A stretch of DNA of 64,000 bases from Paracyclopina nana (lineage: Eukaryota > Arthropoda > Copepoda > Cyclopoida > Cyclopettidae), in the NCBI GenBank assembly GCA_019096065.1, contig JAGUCH010000001.1, positions 4,650,001 through 4,714,000 on the forward strand. Reading direction: 5' to 3'. Shown in pieces: positions 13,097-25,195 of this stretch. Below the pieces are notes generated by a model. That model was not told the DNA's origin. It was given only the letters and a program-made list of their open reading frames with translations, and ran no database searches. The position numbers were made by a program, and so were the translations under genes. Position 1 is the stretch's first letter; each line of letters starts with the position of its first letter.

Positions 13097-16000
13097 TGAG
13101 TGTGCTCTCGGGATTTGCCATTCACTTTTGAAAAAAGCTGAAAAATGCCTTCGTGTCGGCTAATGGTGGCTGAATAATCCCCAATTTAAGCAGCTTTTCT
13201 CGGTTGTGTAGGATTGAGTTACAAGAGTTAATGGAGCCTTCATTTTCCAAGCAAAAACTCTGAGGCCACACAGCAAACAAAGAGCATTAAAAATGAATGA
13301 ATAAAAAACTTTCGCTGAATGAATTCAGAATAATTTTTCACATCTACAAAAAAATGATTATTAGGTTTTGCGTATCAGGCTTTTTTACCCAACAAATGTC
13401 GAATTTTCGTGAATCCAATTCGAAATACTCGAATTTAATGAGGCTCCTAAAAGAAAAATGGAAATACATTTATTACTCATGGAGCAATTATCTGGGAAAA
13501 AGCTTGTTAACTATAGTGCTCCAGCTTTGTTTGAGGTTTTACCATGGTACCGTACACATATGGTGAATAATGGCAATGAGAAGATTTTTGGTTACAGCAA
13601 AAATGACGTTGCTTAAAACAGTTTTGTAGTCAACCTAGGGCTATTCCAAATCACAGCCTAATGCTCCGGAAAAACTTGATGGAAAAGCAATTTGGGATTG
13701 ACCAATATTTTGATACAATTTCAAATTGAGGCCACAACTATCAAAAACCAGTCAGCCATTTATCAGCACAAAATTCCATGCTAATGACCAAAAAATTGAC
13801 TAAAATCTCTCTCTGGAGACAATCACACTTGGAAGAAGGAAACCAGCAAGCCAATAATTGGTTCCACTGCACAATTTTTGGCGAGAGGGGCGAGGAGTGA
13901 CAATTTTTCCTGGACCATTTGCCACATACGCAAGCCTTGATTTGCATGCTACAAACATGCAATTATGACTTAGCCACAAAATGAAGAGTTGTTGTTGCAT
14001 GCCAGCCCATGATTGGGGTGAAGGAGGCTCATCAAAAAACCCAAACGAGCACCCAACATTTACATTTGCATGTTGTGGACTATGATATCCATACGATTTT
14101 GCCAAGTAACCTTTTGGTCCGAAAAAGGGGGTGGGGTACTGATTAATTTAATGCAGGACATGAAAGGGTGAACGGCCTTTCCAAAAAAAAAATAGAAGTG
14201 AACGTTTTTAGCATTTGATAGAAATATAAGCAGTCGATAGCTGTAACGAGATCAGCCCATTAAAAGTGCCAATTGTTCGGGGTCACACAAAGGGTTGCAA
14301 GAAAGCATCTGTCAGTTTGCGAAATTGATCACATGTCGAAAGAATTTCCCTGGAAATTTCTTTGTGAAAAAGTTTGCACAAGTTGGGGTTGGGAGGGTGT
14401 TGGCGTACTCCCTATCCATCAAGATACTTCCATGATAAACGCCAGAAAAACCCTTTGCAGGAATCTGGAGTTTGCATGTATGTAGCAACCAGCAACAACA
14501 TCTTTGTTATTGTATCTTGACATGGAAATTTGAATGTCTCCTCTGCTTCTTCGAAATTGACAATCTTCTGGCAACTCTCTGGCTGCCTTTAGCTTGAACT
14601 GGTTTTTCAATGAGAGGAGCCTTGCTTCTTCTTGCAAAAACAAGTTTGCACCATCAGATTAAGCTCCCTGCTTTGCAAAAGGTTTAATCTCATTAATTGC
14701 CAGCAAAAAAAGTTGCCTGATCTGTGCACCTGATGGCAGCCTATTTTCTAATAATTGAAAAAGTTGATTGAAGGAAGCACACATGTCGTATGCATGGGTG
14801 TTTTTGACCTTGTTTATGTATACGCTGGTGAATTTATGTGTGGGGGCCAAGTCATCATCACTCATTTTTGTGTTGACAGACCTATTTTTGTTGCGAGGAT
14901 TTTCATGATTCTGTCCAATTTGTCTGCTCATCAACGTCATTCAAAAAATGGATGCTAGCTGCAAAATTGCATGAAAGCTTTCGTGTTTTCCCAGAAACGA
15001 CTCTTCGTGAGGCACAACTTTGCCACAGGTACTAAATACAGCAATTTCAATTTGCACAGCTCTTACCGTCAGTGCCCCTCAACCAAGTGGTGTTGTATTT
15101 TGAGTTTTAAAAGTGCAAATGTGAGGTGCAAAAATCATGATGTGGAAAGGAGATCAAGTTTCAAATGCTGCTCCACGTCAAAATTACATGAGAAATGGAA
15201 TTTTGAGATGTATTTACTTTCAAAAGAGAGAGAGAAACACTTTGACCCGGCGTAAACTTTGCTAATGGGATTTTTTCCTGACAACTCATCAAGATTTCTA
15301 TTTCCAAGACGCATTAGATACTACAGTACACATATAGTACTATTTCAACCTCTTTGGAGGGCGGCAAAGTAAGTATTTGCATTTGACCCGTTCCAAAATA
15401 GCTGGTTTTCTCCCTCATCGAATTCTGGGAAAAAATGGAAACACTCCCCTTCATTTCTGCACTCGAAATTGGCGTGGACGGTAAAATGTGCAAAAATCCA
15501 TATTAGCTTTCAGTGACCATCTATATTGCATGATGGCCTTTCGAGTCTCCACGCAAAATTACACAGGGATTCTGGCACAAAAATTCTCATTTTGCCAGCT
15601 CATGCAATGCTGTAAATAATAAATTGCAGCCACTTTAGAGCTGACTCAAGCCCATTTTTCCAAATGAGACAAGTTTGAAAAAGAGTCTCCTACAAGTTTC
15701 TTTGAGCTGAAACTTCATTTGGCTGCATAGCAACTTGCTTCCCCGTTGCTATTAATGATTTTAAAGTGTGGCTGGTGAAAATACTTTGTTCAAATAATTG
15801 GACAGTTTTGCACCCTCAAATTGCAGTGTCCAGCCTTGTCCACAAATTGTGATTGATCGTTTTTCATTTCTGTTGGTAGCCAAAAATAAATTCTGCTCAA
15901 GTGCACGTGCACAAAATAAAGTATTTGCTCAAAAGACATCAAGTTGCATTAGCGTATTTTTGCGCTTTAGAAGAGGCAAATGAAGCTCAATTGGGCAACA

Positions 16001-16838
16001 ATGGGCAAATCAAGAAGCTTCAAAACTAACATCTGTCACCACCCTGATAAATAGAGAAAATACAGGGTGACCCACCCGTCTTATCTGTCAATTGGGATCT
16101 CGTCAACACTGTAATCCTTCCTTCTTGTCCACCTGGTGGCAACATGCAAAAAAATCGCATAACAATGTCATGAAAAGCCAGAACATATGTACTTTTATCG
16201 TCGCATCTAAATATGTACGTATAGCTCATTTCCATGTGGAATATTTGGGCGAGATTTTCCCCACCGTGCCATTTAACTGGCGAACGTTGTCTGGTGCTCC
16301 AATAATTTGCAATCATTTGTGGTCACATGAATCCCCCACCAGACATCAACACTAATCTGCATAATTTCAAATTCACTACTACTGAGCTGTTTAGACTTTG
16401 CCCAATTCTGGAAAGGATCAGCAGCCGTGTTCATTATTCAAACTGTAGTATTTTGAGCTCGAGTCTGTAGTCATTTCTATTTATGCTTCAATGCTTCTTC
16501 TCCCAAAAATAGGTATTTTGAAACCATGGAAAGTTATTTCCAATTACCTTAAAGCTGGCCCATTCATTCAGTTGCTAAAAGTTCATTCAAGATGTTGATG
16601 CTAAAATGTGAATCTTGAAAAAAGGATTGCGATTAGAGTGATCTAGATTATGGTTTACGATGGAAATGTTGCGGCCAGGTGATTTGTCTGGCCGGGCTGA
16701 CTTGATGGATTCCTGTCATCCTCTTCAACTGACGTTTTGACGACAATTATCAAGAAGGAGAAATAATGATTGTTGTTCCCACTGCGCGCTAACGCCCCAA
16801 AGTAAACATTGGACGACGATTTTGGTATGGAATATTAT

Positions 16839-16844
16839 TTTATT
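16839..16844 (-). terminator. Poly(A) signal of the FGFRL1-like gene
   Basis: AATAAA on the minus strand, about 104 bases beyond the stop codon of the FGFRL1-like gene. Confidence 0.6.
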
Positions 16845-16947
16845 ATTATCAATAAAGAAGACATCTGACTAGACTCTGCAACTGTATGAATATCTCGCTT
16901 TGTAGTTAATTGTAGCAGCCGAACCAGCCGTGGCGCATGGTTTTCGA

Positions 16948-19900
16948 CTACTGAGTTTCATACTCGTAGTATCGTTGTCTGTACAAGTTGGGTGCATATC
17001 CAGAGGCCACTGAGTTTTGCGGCTGCAGAAAGGCCTCCTGCGAGAAGTAGATGTCCTCTGGCGGTCGGTAGGGCCTCACCAGGTGAGCAAAGGGCACTTC
17101 GTATTGATTGCAGCTCGCAGCAGCGTTGTTGGCATCGTAGAGCTCTTTGGAGTTATCATGGTCATTGAACCCAGAATCTGAGTATTTATTGTTGCACCCC
17201 GGGTGAATTGCATTAGACCACTGCGCCAAGGTCATGGGAGTCGGCGGCAAAGGCTTGTTGTTCATGTTGTTGTTCTTCAGCAGAATGTTGTGGTGGGCCC
17301 GCATGAAAGGCCTCTCCACGTCCGAGCTGCCAGTCGAGCTCCCGGTTTCACAGTGTATGTTGTCTTTATTGCGGCGTTGCAGCCTCTTCACGATGACACA
17401 GCTAAGAATGAGCACTAGGAGGATGCCAACTGTCACAGACAGGCAGATCACGACAATCATCACTGCCATGGGCTCTCCACCTTGCCCCTCTGGGGTCTCG
17501 TTGTGAATGTCGATTTGGATCTCGGGGCCTGCAAATAAATGGTAATTTGAACGCTTGCACGAGTTAACAATAATTAGTTTTTCAGGGTAGAAAGAGGAAC
17601 TTACGGTGTTCAACTCGGAGCGTCAACGATTTGTAGGTGAGGGCTCCAAAGCCGCTGTTGGTCACAAAGCAAATGTAGAGGCCCGCATCCTGGAGAGCAG
17701 CATGGCCAATGACCAATTTGTTCAGGTATTCGTCGCTGCCAATCGAGACGTCAAGGTTGGTCTCCAGGATCCTGTAGCGCTCATGGCCAACCCTGAGCGT
17801 ATTTTCGGCCGTGATCTCGTGAGCATCCAGCTTCTTGAGCCACTTGATGTGAGGCGGGGCAATGGACTTGACTTTGCATTGCAAGGTGGCCTCTTCGCCC
17901 ACGAAAACTGTCATGTTGGTGGGCCCAGCCTCGGTGACAATGGCATGCGGAGCTCCCGCGGGCTGCTCCACTTCCAAGGTGTAGTTCAAGGTGAGCTCTC
18001 CGATCAAGTTCCGGGCTCTGCAAGTGTAGACTCCAGCATCAGCCGTGCCCAGGACGTTGAATTCCACAGTGGATCTTCCTCGCTGGTAGTGGACACTCTC
18101 GTCAATATGCTGGCCATCTTTGAACCAGAAAATCTCTGGCTGGGGACTGCCGAGAGCCTCGCAGGAAATTTTGAACGTGTCTCCGATGGCTTTCACGTGG
18201 GTCTTCTTGCTGGCCTTCGTCTCATACGTGAACACGGGGGGCGCCACGTCGTTGTCATCCAGGCCTTGCGGTAGAATTCTGGGGTCGACCACAATGAGCT
18301 CAATTCTCACTTCTTCGGAGCCGAAGCCATTGATGCCCTTGCACGTGAAAATGCCAGTGTCATCCTCGCTCACGTTCTTGATTTTGAGCGATTTTCGCCC
18401 GGTTTTATGTCTCTCCCACATGTAGTCAATTTTCTCTCCGTTTTTGCTCCATTCCACGATGGGGGAGGGAAATCCCACAATTGGACAGGTCAGCCTGATG
18501 TTCTCTCCGATTCGGCCTACTTTTTTCACCTCTTTTTGCTCTGCTTGGGGAGGTCCTGATGGGGAGGCAAAATAATGGAGAATTATTGCACTGCTATATA
18601 TGCGCACTGATTTACAGGGGCTCATAAAGCACAACAACGAGCTCTAAAACAAAAAAAGCACGTGCTTGTTTCAAAGGGAAAAAAGATCCAAGGAGCAAAA
18701 CGCACGTGCTTGAACAATCAAAACATCTGTCATTGTTTTTATTTCCGGTTGGTGGCCGTGGTTTTTTGTCACCGCGCTACCAGACGCACCTTTTTGCTCT
18801 TCTAAAGCCGCATAACTGGCTTTTCGGGAGGGCTGCATTGATCTTTTTGCACTTGTTTAAAGACCATAAAATAAGCAAGGGGCTGCCTCCTTTTGTGCAA
18901 AGGTCAAGTCGACTAATGTAAATATGCCAAACCTCCATCATGGAGCAGACCGTATTGTTTTCCCAGCAGTCTATTTGTGGATGTTCAACTCTGTCTGGAC
19001 ACACAGATAAGAATCTTGGAAAGGTAAAACTACTGTTGTCTAAACAGTTGCCAATAATAAATATCCAGCTCAAATGACATTTTGAAGGTGGCCATGGTGC
19101 TAGTGACCCAAACCCACCCCTTTTTTCCTCTAATCTATCTGGTGTCTGAATCTCGAATTCCTTCTTGAGAGAGAAAAATTCATCTCCTCCTTCCTCCCTT
19201 TTTTCGGGTTCGAAAACAAGATGCATGTGATGTCTCATGCTGAGTGTCATTCCGGGGGAAATTATTGCATTTTAAAGCCATTTCTCAATCCTCCTGCATT
19301 GGACCTCGTTGACCGCAAACTGGGAGACAAATTGAGACTTTTTCCAAAATGAAATTCCTCCCTTCATGCAGAGCCTGGTTGTTTACCCGAATTTTCATGA
19401 GGCGAGTGCACAAAAGCAATTACGATTTTTGGCCAACAGCAAAACAAACAGCAATGGAAAAAATGCTGCTCCTCGCCTTGGAGGAACCTTTTAGAGGGGC
19501 AAAAAGCTCTATTTTTGACACTTCCAACAATGGAATCTAGATCCAAGATGATGTGACAAAAACAAAGATTGATGAAGACTCACGGCGCTGTCAGGTGTTT
19601 TTTTGTCAAGAAATTAAGCCCGGTCCCTTGAATCGTTTATCTGCCCCACGATCAAATGAAATCCTACTCGAATGGCATAATAAAAAGTCTCTACGACAGA
19701 CAGTTGACCATAACTCTAGTGTCTTGATGAGATGCGTGAATTTTAAACAAATTTCAGGCCTGACAATCTTTTGCCCCCCGAGCAATGTCAACTTTTCAAA
19801 GCTCCCAGCTTCCTTTTGCCTCAATTGAAAACGTCAAAGAAATGACATAAAGAAATGCCATAGAACGCGGCAAATTATTGGGCTCATTACATTCCCAGGG

Positions 19901-20220
19901 ATCGAGACCTAGCTTAAATTACGGGTTGTTAGCTATAGCAAATAAATTGATCCAGTAAATCCAGGGAATTTTCATTGCAACAATAAATGAGTAATGATCT
20001 GCACCACGTGGTCACTTCTTTTCAATCAAAAGAAGAAGACCCAGGTGTCTTTCACTACTTCCACGTTCTACTGCAGCCATTGAATGCTGCGAGCAGCATT
20101 CATGATTTTTACGAGTTTCTCGAGTTTTTGGGGCTTACCTCTGACTCCACTTTGGGCGGAGCACACTGCAGTCAGAAGGATGCTGATAACGATGACAAAT
20201 TCTTGTCCCATGGCTGCCAT
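16948..20220 (-). CDS. FGFRL1: FGF receptor-like 1 (three Ig domains, no kinase)
   Basis: Three coding exons join in phase: 20139-20220 (start and signal peptide), 17605-18555 (all three Ig domains) and 16948-17528 (transmembrane and tail), giving 537 residues. The signal peptide is residues 1 to about 22. The first Ig domain has NIRLTCPIVGFPSP, and the third ends in YLNKLVIGHAALQDAGLYIC, very close to vertebrate FGFRL1. A membrane helix spans about 366-390. The roughly 147-residue tail has a proline patch (KPLPPTP) and many tyrosines but no kinase domain, and no kinase exon is visible downstream. FGFRL1 proteins bind FGF and heparan sulfate at the cell surface and act as decoy or adhesion receptors. 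A non-coding first exon probably ends at 20477 (GTAAGA donor), with its acceptor giving UTR 20221-20262. The 1,583-base intron at 18556-20138 holds nothing recognisable. Confidence 0.87.
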
Positions 20221-20707
20221 CCTTGTCAATTATTGTGAAGTAATTCTCGGACACGCGATTTTCTGAAAATAGTTATAGTGGCACATTGAGTTACGGCTCG
20301 TTGTTTGCGAGATGGAAAACGGCGTTTGAGTGACAGCCAAACGCAATGATGCAGCCTAGTTAGCTAAGCCATGAGCAAATAATGGGTGGATTTAGGAGCT
20401 CAAATAGATATGTATGACAACATGCAGAACATTTGTTTTCGTAGGGATATCTATTTGCAGTGCGTGTGTCTCTTACCTCGATGCTGTCGGGTCAGCGCAT
20501 GTTCACGAAGTCTTGAGCTGCTTCTCTCGCTTGGTGGCACTTGCACATCCAACCACTGCTACAATCTCCGAGTTACTGAAATAAAAGCTCGAAGAGCTCA
20601 CTTTGCTGCGCTAGAAGTGCGGTAGCATTAGTACGGCGGCATTGGCGCCAGCAGCAGCAACAGCAGCACGCGCGTCCACGCGCGCACCGGCATCCCCGGC
20701 ATACTAC
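20221..20707 (-). promoter_or_regulatory. Probable 5' UTR exon and promoter of FGFRL1-like gene
   Basis: On the minus strand a TTTTCAG acceptor gives a UTR segment 20221-20262 just ahead of the start codon. A consensus donor leaves an upstream exon ending at 20477. Further up lie a CAG-rich run, a GC-rich CGCGCG stretch and a TCAGT initiator-like motif near 20707. This is inferred from splice signals alone. Confidence 0.45.
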
Positions 20708-22425
20708 TGAGAAACTTTTGAGCGCGCTCGCTCGAATCTCAGCATGACAATTTTGGCCTTGCAAATGCTGCTTTTTTCGGCCTGCTGCTTTCTAAATGAT
20801 CTATCCGGACGGAGTCAGCTGCCCTAGAGAGCCTCCCCTGGTAGTTTTGGAATTCTCTCGCATTCCCAATCGAGGGGTGGAAAAATAAAAAATATTTAGC
20901 AGCCATTATTTGCAAATGTTTCCCTTTTCTCCCTATCCTATTCGTACGAATTTAGCGCTAGAGGAAGTTGTAACATGTGCATTGAATAGCTTATTTTTTC
21001 CCAACTTTTTGCAGCATTCATGTTTATTTTTGCGTCCACGCCAAAGTGTTCAACTTCGTGAGAAGACTGACCATGCTAATCCCATCATTGATGGACAATT
21101 TTTGCAATCCCTTTAATATCTTCTGAGCAATCGGAGATTTATGGTCACCTCGCCGTAATAACTGATTAGCGTTCCTTCATAGGCGAATTAAGGCTGGCTC
21201 GCACTCAACATTGACAATTTTTACGAGGCACTTTAAGCTAATGCACGATTGTTGAGGTGGCTCAAGTGAAGTGTTAAGGTTTTGCACTGGACAACTGAAA
21301 CAAAAAAGTTGATGGATCGTGTCATGCGTATTTTTGGGGTTCAACAGATTCTTATCGCCACCTCTCTGCTATTGCTGCCAGTGCAGTTGGGAATTCATGA
21401 CATCAAACTGAAACTTTGAGACCTGACCATTGATTAAACTGTCACGACATGAAATCTTGGACATCTTGTCTTTTCGAAATAGGATATATCAGACCTAAGC
21501 AAGTGCAGTGCATGGCATAAAATCAAGATGTTAACTCACTCAAATCCCAACCAGAAATTCTGAGCCCTCATACGCTAAAAAAACTCTCAGTGAAACTTAT
21601 ACGTTTTATCAACATTGAGTTTTAGTGATTATGTAACATTAACTGCCTTGACACCTAGGTAAAATCGAAAATATCCATTTTCCTTGTCACATTCGATTTT
21701 TTCCAATTTTTTTACATAGGTGGTATGGAAGTTAATGTTACATAACGACATAAACTCAACCTGGGTAAAACGAAGGAGTGATAACACGTTACAATAACTT
21801 TCAGAAAACTTGGGAAAATTTCTGGTTGGGAACATGTAGCCAATAGCGAAAATGCCTTGCAACAAATTCTTATATCAAAAGCATTTTTTAACATAAAATT
21901 TTTGGGTGGGAAATTAGGAAGAAAATTCAATATTTCCTCTACTTTTCAGAATTTAAAAAAAAATCGGCTAACTTGGTGAGCGCTTTTGTATTAAAACTGA
22001 AAATTATGGAGGGTTCCGTGTTCATGCATTCAATCTTTCCGACAAATACTTCAACTCACAGACAAGTTTGAGACGAGCAAGAAAAAATGGGCTTTCAAGT
22101 TTCCATAATATTTATTCTCTTGATGATTTGGCTTTTCCATTCCCTTTTGTCTCGCTTAAGTAGCATTAATTATGCATGATTAAGGAGTCTTAAAACTGAG
22201 ACAAATTTTGATTTACCAACAATTTTTCGTTTCGATCCAAAGCTATTGGCGGAATTATTTGTAGAAGACTTACTTTCGATCAATCACAGTAGCTAGAGAA
22301 GTAAACAAAGTGTTAAAAAAGAAGCAGAAAGATATTTGCGCATATCTGAGGAAAACGCCTCGCGAATGAATATCTCATTTCCTGCTGTCATACTTTAGCC
22401 CACTTTTTAATCCATATCCTTCAAA
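20708..22425. other. Intergenic, divergent FGFRL1/OSTM1
   Basis: This AT-rich space lies between the minus-strand FGFRL1-like gene and the plus-strand OSTM1-like gene. It contains one fold-back repeat, described separately, and no recognisable coding region. Confidence 0.55.
21541..21840. mobile_element. Degenerate fold-back element
   Basis: The left part (about 21541-21660) matches the reverse complement of the right part (about 21700-21840). Shared blocks are CCCAACCAGAAATT, CGTTTTA, TTGAGTTT, TTATGTAACATTAACT and CCTANGTAAAA. Identity in the arms is uneven, good in blocks and poor between them, so it looks older than the hairpin at 4549. There is no coding capacity. Confidence 0.5.
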
Positions 22426-24004
22426 ATGGGCTTCAAATCAATAAGTTCAGGAATTCTCGGGCTTGTTTTGCTCAGGTAAGATAGAACGCGTCAGAAAATT
22501 CCATCTCACATTATGGCTCTTTTGTCCAGTTTACTCGCTGAAAAATGTCATTCAGAAGTGATGGTGAAACCGATCTCGTTTCTCAAAGAAGAGAGAGAAC
22601 AAGAACACAGGAGTGATCTCCACCACCGTATTCCCAAAGACATGTGCAAAATACTCCTCAAAAAGTTCAGTCAGAGTGTGTCAGATTATGCTGAATGCAC
22701 GACCTCATTCGCTAGGCCAATAGAACTTTGTCTCCGATGCCGGGACCAATACCTAGATGTCCACACCTTCTATGAAGCCCTCGAGGATTTCAACCAGGAC
22801 AATGTGAGCTGCAAAATTGTACTTACCAAGCAAGACAGGTTGAATATCATTGGTCAGATGTTTGACTTCACCACTGGCTCGGAGAGCATGTGGGAAAAAG
22901 CCAGCTGTAAAAGTGAGTAGTCTTTGATCCGATATATTTTTTCGAGCAGAGTCAACGTTAAAATATTTCCAGATTGCTACGAAAAAAATGATCCCACTGA
23001 GCTGAGAGCAAATCACACCATGACTTTCATGACGCTCTGGAATGAAACCATTACTTGCTTTAAAAGGTTCATTGATATCAACCTGCACCCAGAGAGCGAA
23101 AGCTTTGTAGTCAAACTTAAACATGATATTCAACCAGGCTCTTTATGCCAAAATTGCTCAGAAATCTATGACAAAATGCGATCGTACTTTTGGGACCAAG
23201 TTATTCCCACGACCAACGCTCACACTCTTAATGGAGTCTGCTATGACATCAGGGACGCTGTAAGTTTAATCCATTTTTACTCTAAGTTGCATTTGTGAGT
23301 CAAATTGTACTTTTTCCTAGTTTAACCTCACCGGCATCATTTGGAAGGATCACTTTAACTGTGAGCCCAAACCGCAATCTTGGACTTTGATCCCAATTGT
23401 CGCTGTGACAGTCCTGCTCATCTTTCTCATCTACTCCTGTGAAGCCTGCTTTTTACCCATGCTCATGCCAAAGAGGGTCGAGGAGAGGATCAATCTCGTC
23501 CAGCACGATATTTATGACGGAGAAGTCATTGAGACGGGAGACGATCAAGAAGTTGATGGCCAATTTGAAGTTGTGCCTGGCGTCTCTGCAGAAGAGTACA
23601 TTCAAAGATTCCGACCAGTTGAGGTTCTGACAGCAGATGGCACCACTTCAACCATCAGAGTTCCTCCTCCCCCAGAGGAGTTTTACGACTTGGAGTGGAA
23701 CAACGATGAGTGGATCTTGCCTCCCAAAGAGATTTTCTCGAAAATGAATGAAATCAGCAACAAATGGAAGAATGGCGAAATCACGCTGCGAGAGATGGAC
23801 TTGCTCCATTGCAAGATCATTCTCCAAGAGCTGGACAAGAAGAAGAAAAAGCAGCAGAAGAAACGGCATGCGACAGAAAACTCGGCTGAAAATGTCATGA
23901 CAGCCTCATCAGAAAATGCAGGCGTCATGAATGATCTGATGACTGCTAGTACTTGTCCTGACTGCAACACTATAGGAGAAAGGTCAGAAGAGGATCTTAT
24001 GTAG
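22426..24004 (+). CDS. OSTM1: OSTM1-like membrane protein with long cytosolic tail
   Basis: Four exons join in phase: 22426-22475, 22530-22912, 22973-23259 and 23321-24004, giving 467 residues. The signal peptide is about residues 1-25. The cysteine-rich, N-glycosylated lumenal domain has CLRCRDQY, WEKASCKNC and CQNCSEIYDKM. The segment CYDIRDAFNLTGIIWKDHFN before the membrane helix (about 262-285) strongly recalls OSTM1. In vertebrates OSTM1 is the beta subunit of the lysosomal chloride/proton antiporter ClC-7. The human protein, as I recall it, has only a short cytosolic tail; here about 180 residues follow the helix, with an acidic part, a PPPPEEFYDLEW motif and a lysine-rich coiled segment. 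The start in the short first exon is chosen because it gives a complete signal peptide with phase-correct splicing. Its 3' end nearly touches MEAF6. Confidence 0.8.
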
Positions 24005-24058
24005 GAAAACTTTTTATGATAACAGTGATTTTTATAAAGGCTGCTGTGTCAGATTTTA

Positions 24059-24064
24059 AATAAA
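24059..24064 (+). terminator. Poly(A) signal of OSTM1-like gene
   Basis: AATAAA lies 55 bases after the OSTM1-like stop codon, with cleavage expected around 24075-24090, inside the last exon of MEAF6 on the opposite strand. Confidence 0.65.
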
Positions 24065-24070
24065 TGTAGT

Positions 24071-24076
24071 TTTATT
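24071..24076 (-). terminator. Poly(A) signal of MEAF6, overlapping its stop codon
   Basis: On the minus strand the stop codon and signal read TGAATAAA, so the stop (24076-24078) shares a base with AATAAA. The MEAF6 3' UTR would be very short and its end overlaps the OSTM1 3' UTR. Confidence 0.6.
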
Positions 24077-24644
24077 CACCGATTGCGACCTGAGGAGGAT
24101 TTTTTGTTCGAGGATTTCTTCTGCTTCGAAATGCTGTGCGAGCTTTTCGACACTTTGTTCAGCTCTTTGTCGAAATTGGATTTTTGGTCTTCAGAACCAC
24201 TCATTTGGGAATCAGACTCACTTCGTCCTTCTCCAGGTGGATCGCTTAGACCGCTCACAGCCTTAATCGAGCAATTTAATTATGGTCTCATAGAAGAGCA
24301 AACGGATATAACTTACAGCCATGGATGTGATGGAAGATTTGGAAAAAAGGCGCTCATTTTCTCGAAACTTTCGATTTCTTTTGTCAGTTTTGGAAGCATT
24401 TTTGTTCATTGAAAGGTAGCGGTCCCATCCACGAATAATGTTGCCATACAAATGGGTATCTTCAAGGTAGGATCCCTCAAAAGCGTAAATTTGACGCTCC
24501 AAATTGGCCAACGTTTCCTGAGCATAAAACGTAAGAACATCTCTATTATTTGTGGCAATTATTTCAAATTACCGATATTTCTTGCTTTCGTTTGACCAAA
24601 TCCGCCAATTCTTGCCTTGTATCAATCAAATTCTTCGATGACAT
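24076..24644 (-). CDS. MEAF6: MEAF6, histone acetyltransferase complex subunit
   Basis: Three exons join in phase 0: 24573-24644, 24317-24517 and 24076-24261, giving 152 residues. The first exon encodes a short helix ([15 protein letters not shown]). The second carries the Eaf6 core, [28 protein letters not shown] and [10 protein letters not shown], almost identical to human MEAF6. The third is a serine- and lysine-rich tail. Eaf6/MEAF6 is a small scaffold subunit of the NuA4/TIP60 and MOZ/HBO1 histone acetyltransferase complexes in the nucleus. The gene is divergent from the SCAF-like gene, with 551 bases between start codons, and convergent with OSTM1. Confidence 0.93.
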
Positions 24645-25195
24645 TTTCTGCGCTTTTGTTTTTGTTTGATGAAATTTCGCGAAACAAGCTCTCGCGTGGA
24701 GCAATCATTTGGAGGGCAACTAGGGGTTTTCTCAAGTTGACAAATAAAGGTTTGAGCTTAGATGATGACTAAAAACTCAGCCCATTCCTAATTTTATAAA
24801 AATGGAAGATGATATTTGAGGGAATCGACCCATAAATCTGTTCTTATGTTTGCTTAAAGATTTAAAAAGATTTGGATCGGCCCTTTTCGATCAGCAAAAA
24901 TCGATTGCGTTTCACTATAGTCGATCCGAAAAAAGAAAAAAAATAGATTAATTACTCGGAAAATAAGAACGCCGAATATCAAGGATAATTTTTTTTTGTT
25001 TAAAATCGATTTCTTCCTCAACTCATTTTTTATTGCTCGGTTTTCGCTTCGCCCGTAAGACGCCATTGCTGAAGCAAGCTCGTGTTTGCTGTTGCTAGAT
25101 TTCACGATGCCGATCAATTTTCTGTTCTCGTGAAATCATCGTTTAGAAAAACCGCTTAACAGAGCTTTAAGATCGTGAGCCAAACTTTCGTCAAA
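24645..25195. other. Divergent promoter region MEAF6/SCAF
   Basis: These 551 bases separate two start codons pointing away from each other and must hold both promoters. It is AT-rich with no clear TATA/initiator pair, as expected for two broadly expressed nuclear genes. No coding region is seen. Confidence 0.6.

Larger units (their letters stand above)
3403..16838. other. Gene desert downstream of FGFRL1
   Basis: About 13.4 kb with no supported gene. Frames reach at most about 135 codons, show no recognisable domain and have no linked splice sites. Two fold-back elements lie at 3626-3811 and 4549-4689, a short perfect hairpin at 13074-13096, and a possible TATA/initiator pair at 4293-4321. 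The stretch could hold regulatory elements for the FGFRL1-like gene next to it, but the sequence alone does not show this. Confidence 0.55.

Noticed and set aside
17606-18274. 222-codon plus-strand frame
   Set aside because: It is antisense to the Ig-domain exon of the FGFRL1-like gene, which has far stronger protein evidence.
16948-18555. Full FGF receptor with kinase
   Set aside because: After the membrane helix the frame ends with a stop and a poly(A) signal, and no kinase motif is found in the 16 kb downstream.
19190-19225. GGTTCGA string as a tRNA T-loop
   Set aside because: No matching acceptor, D or anticodon arms could be found around it.
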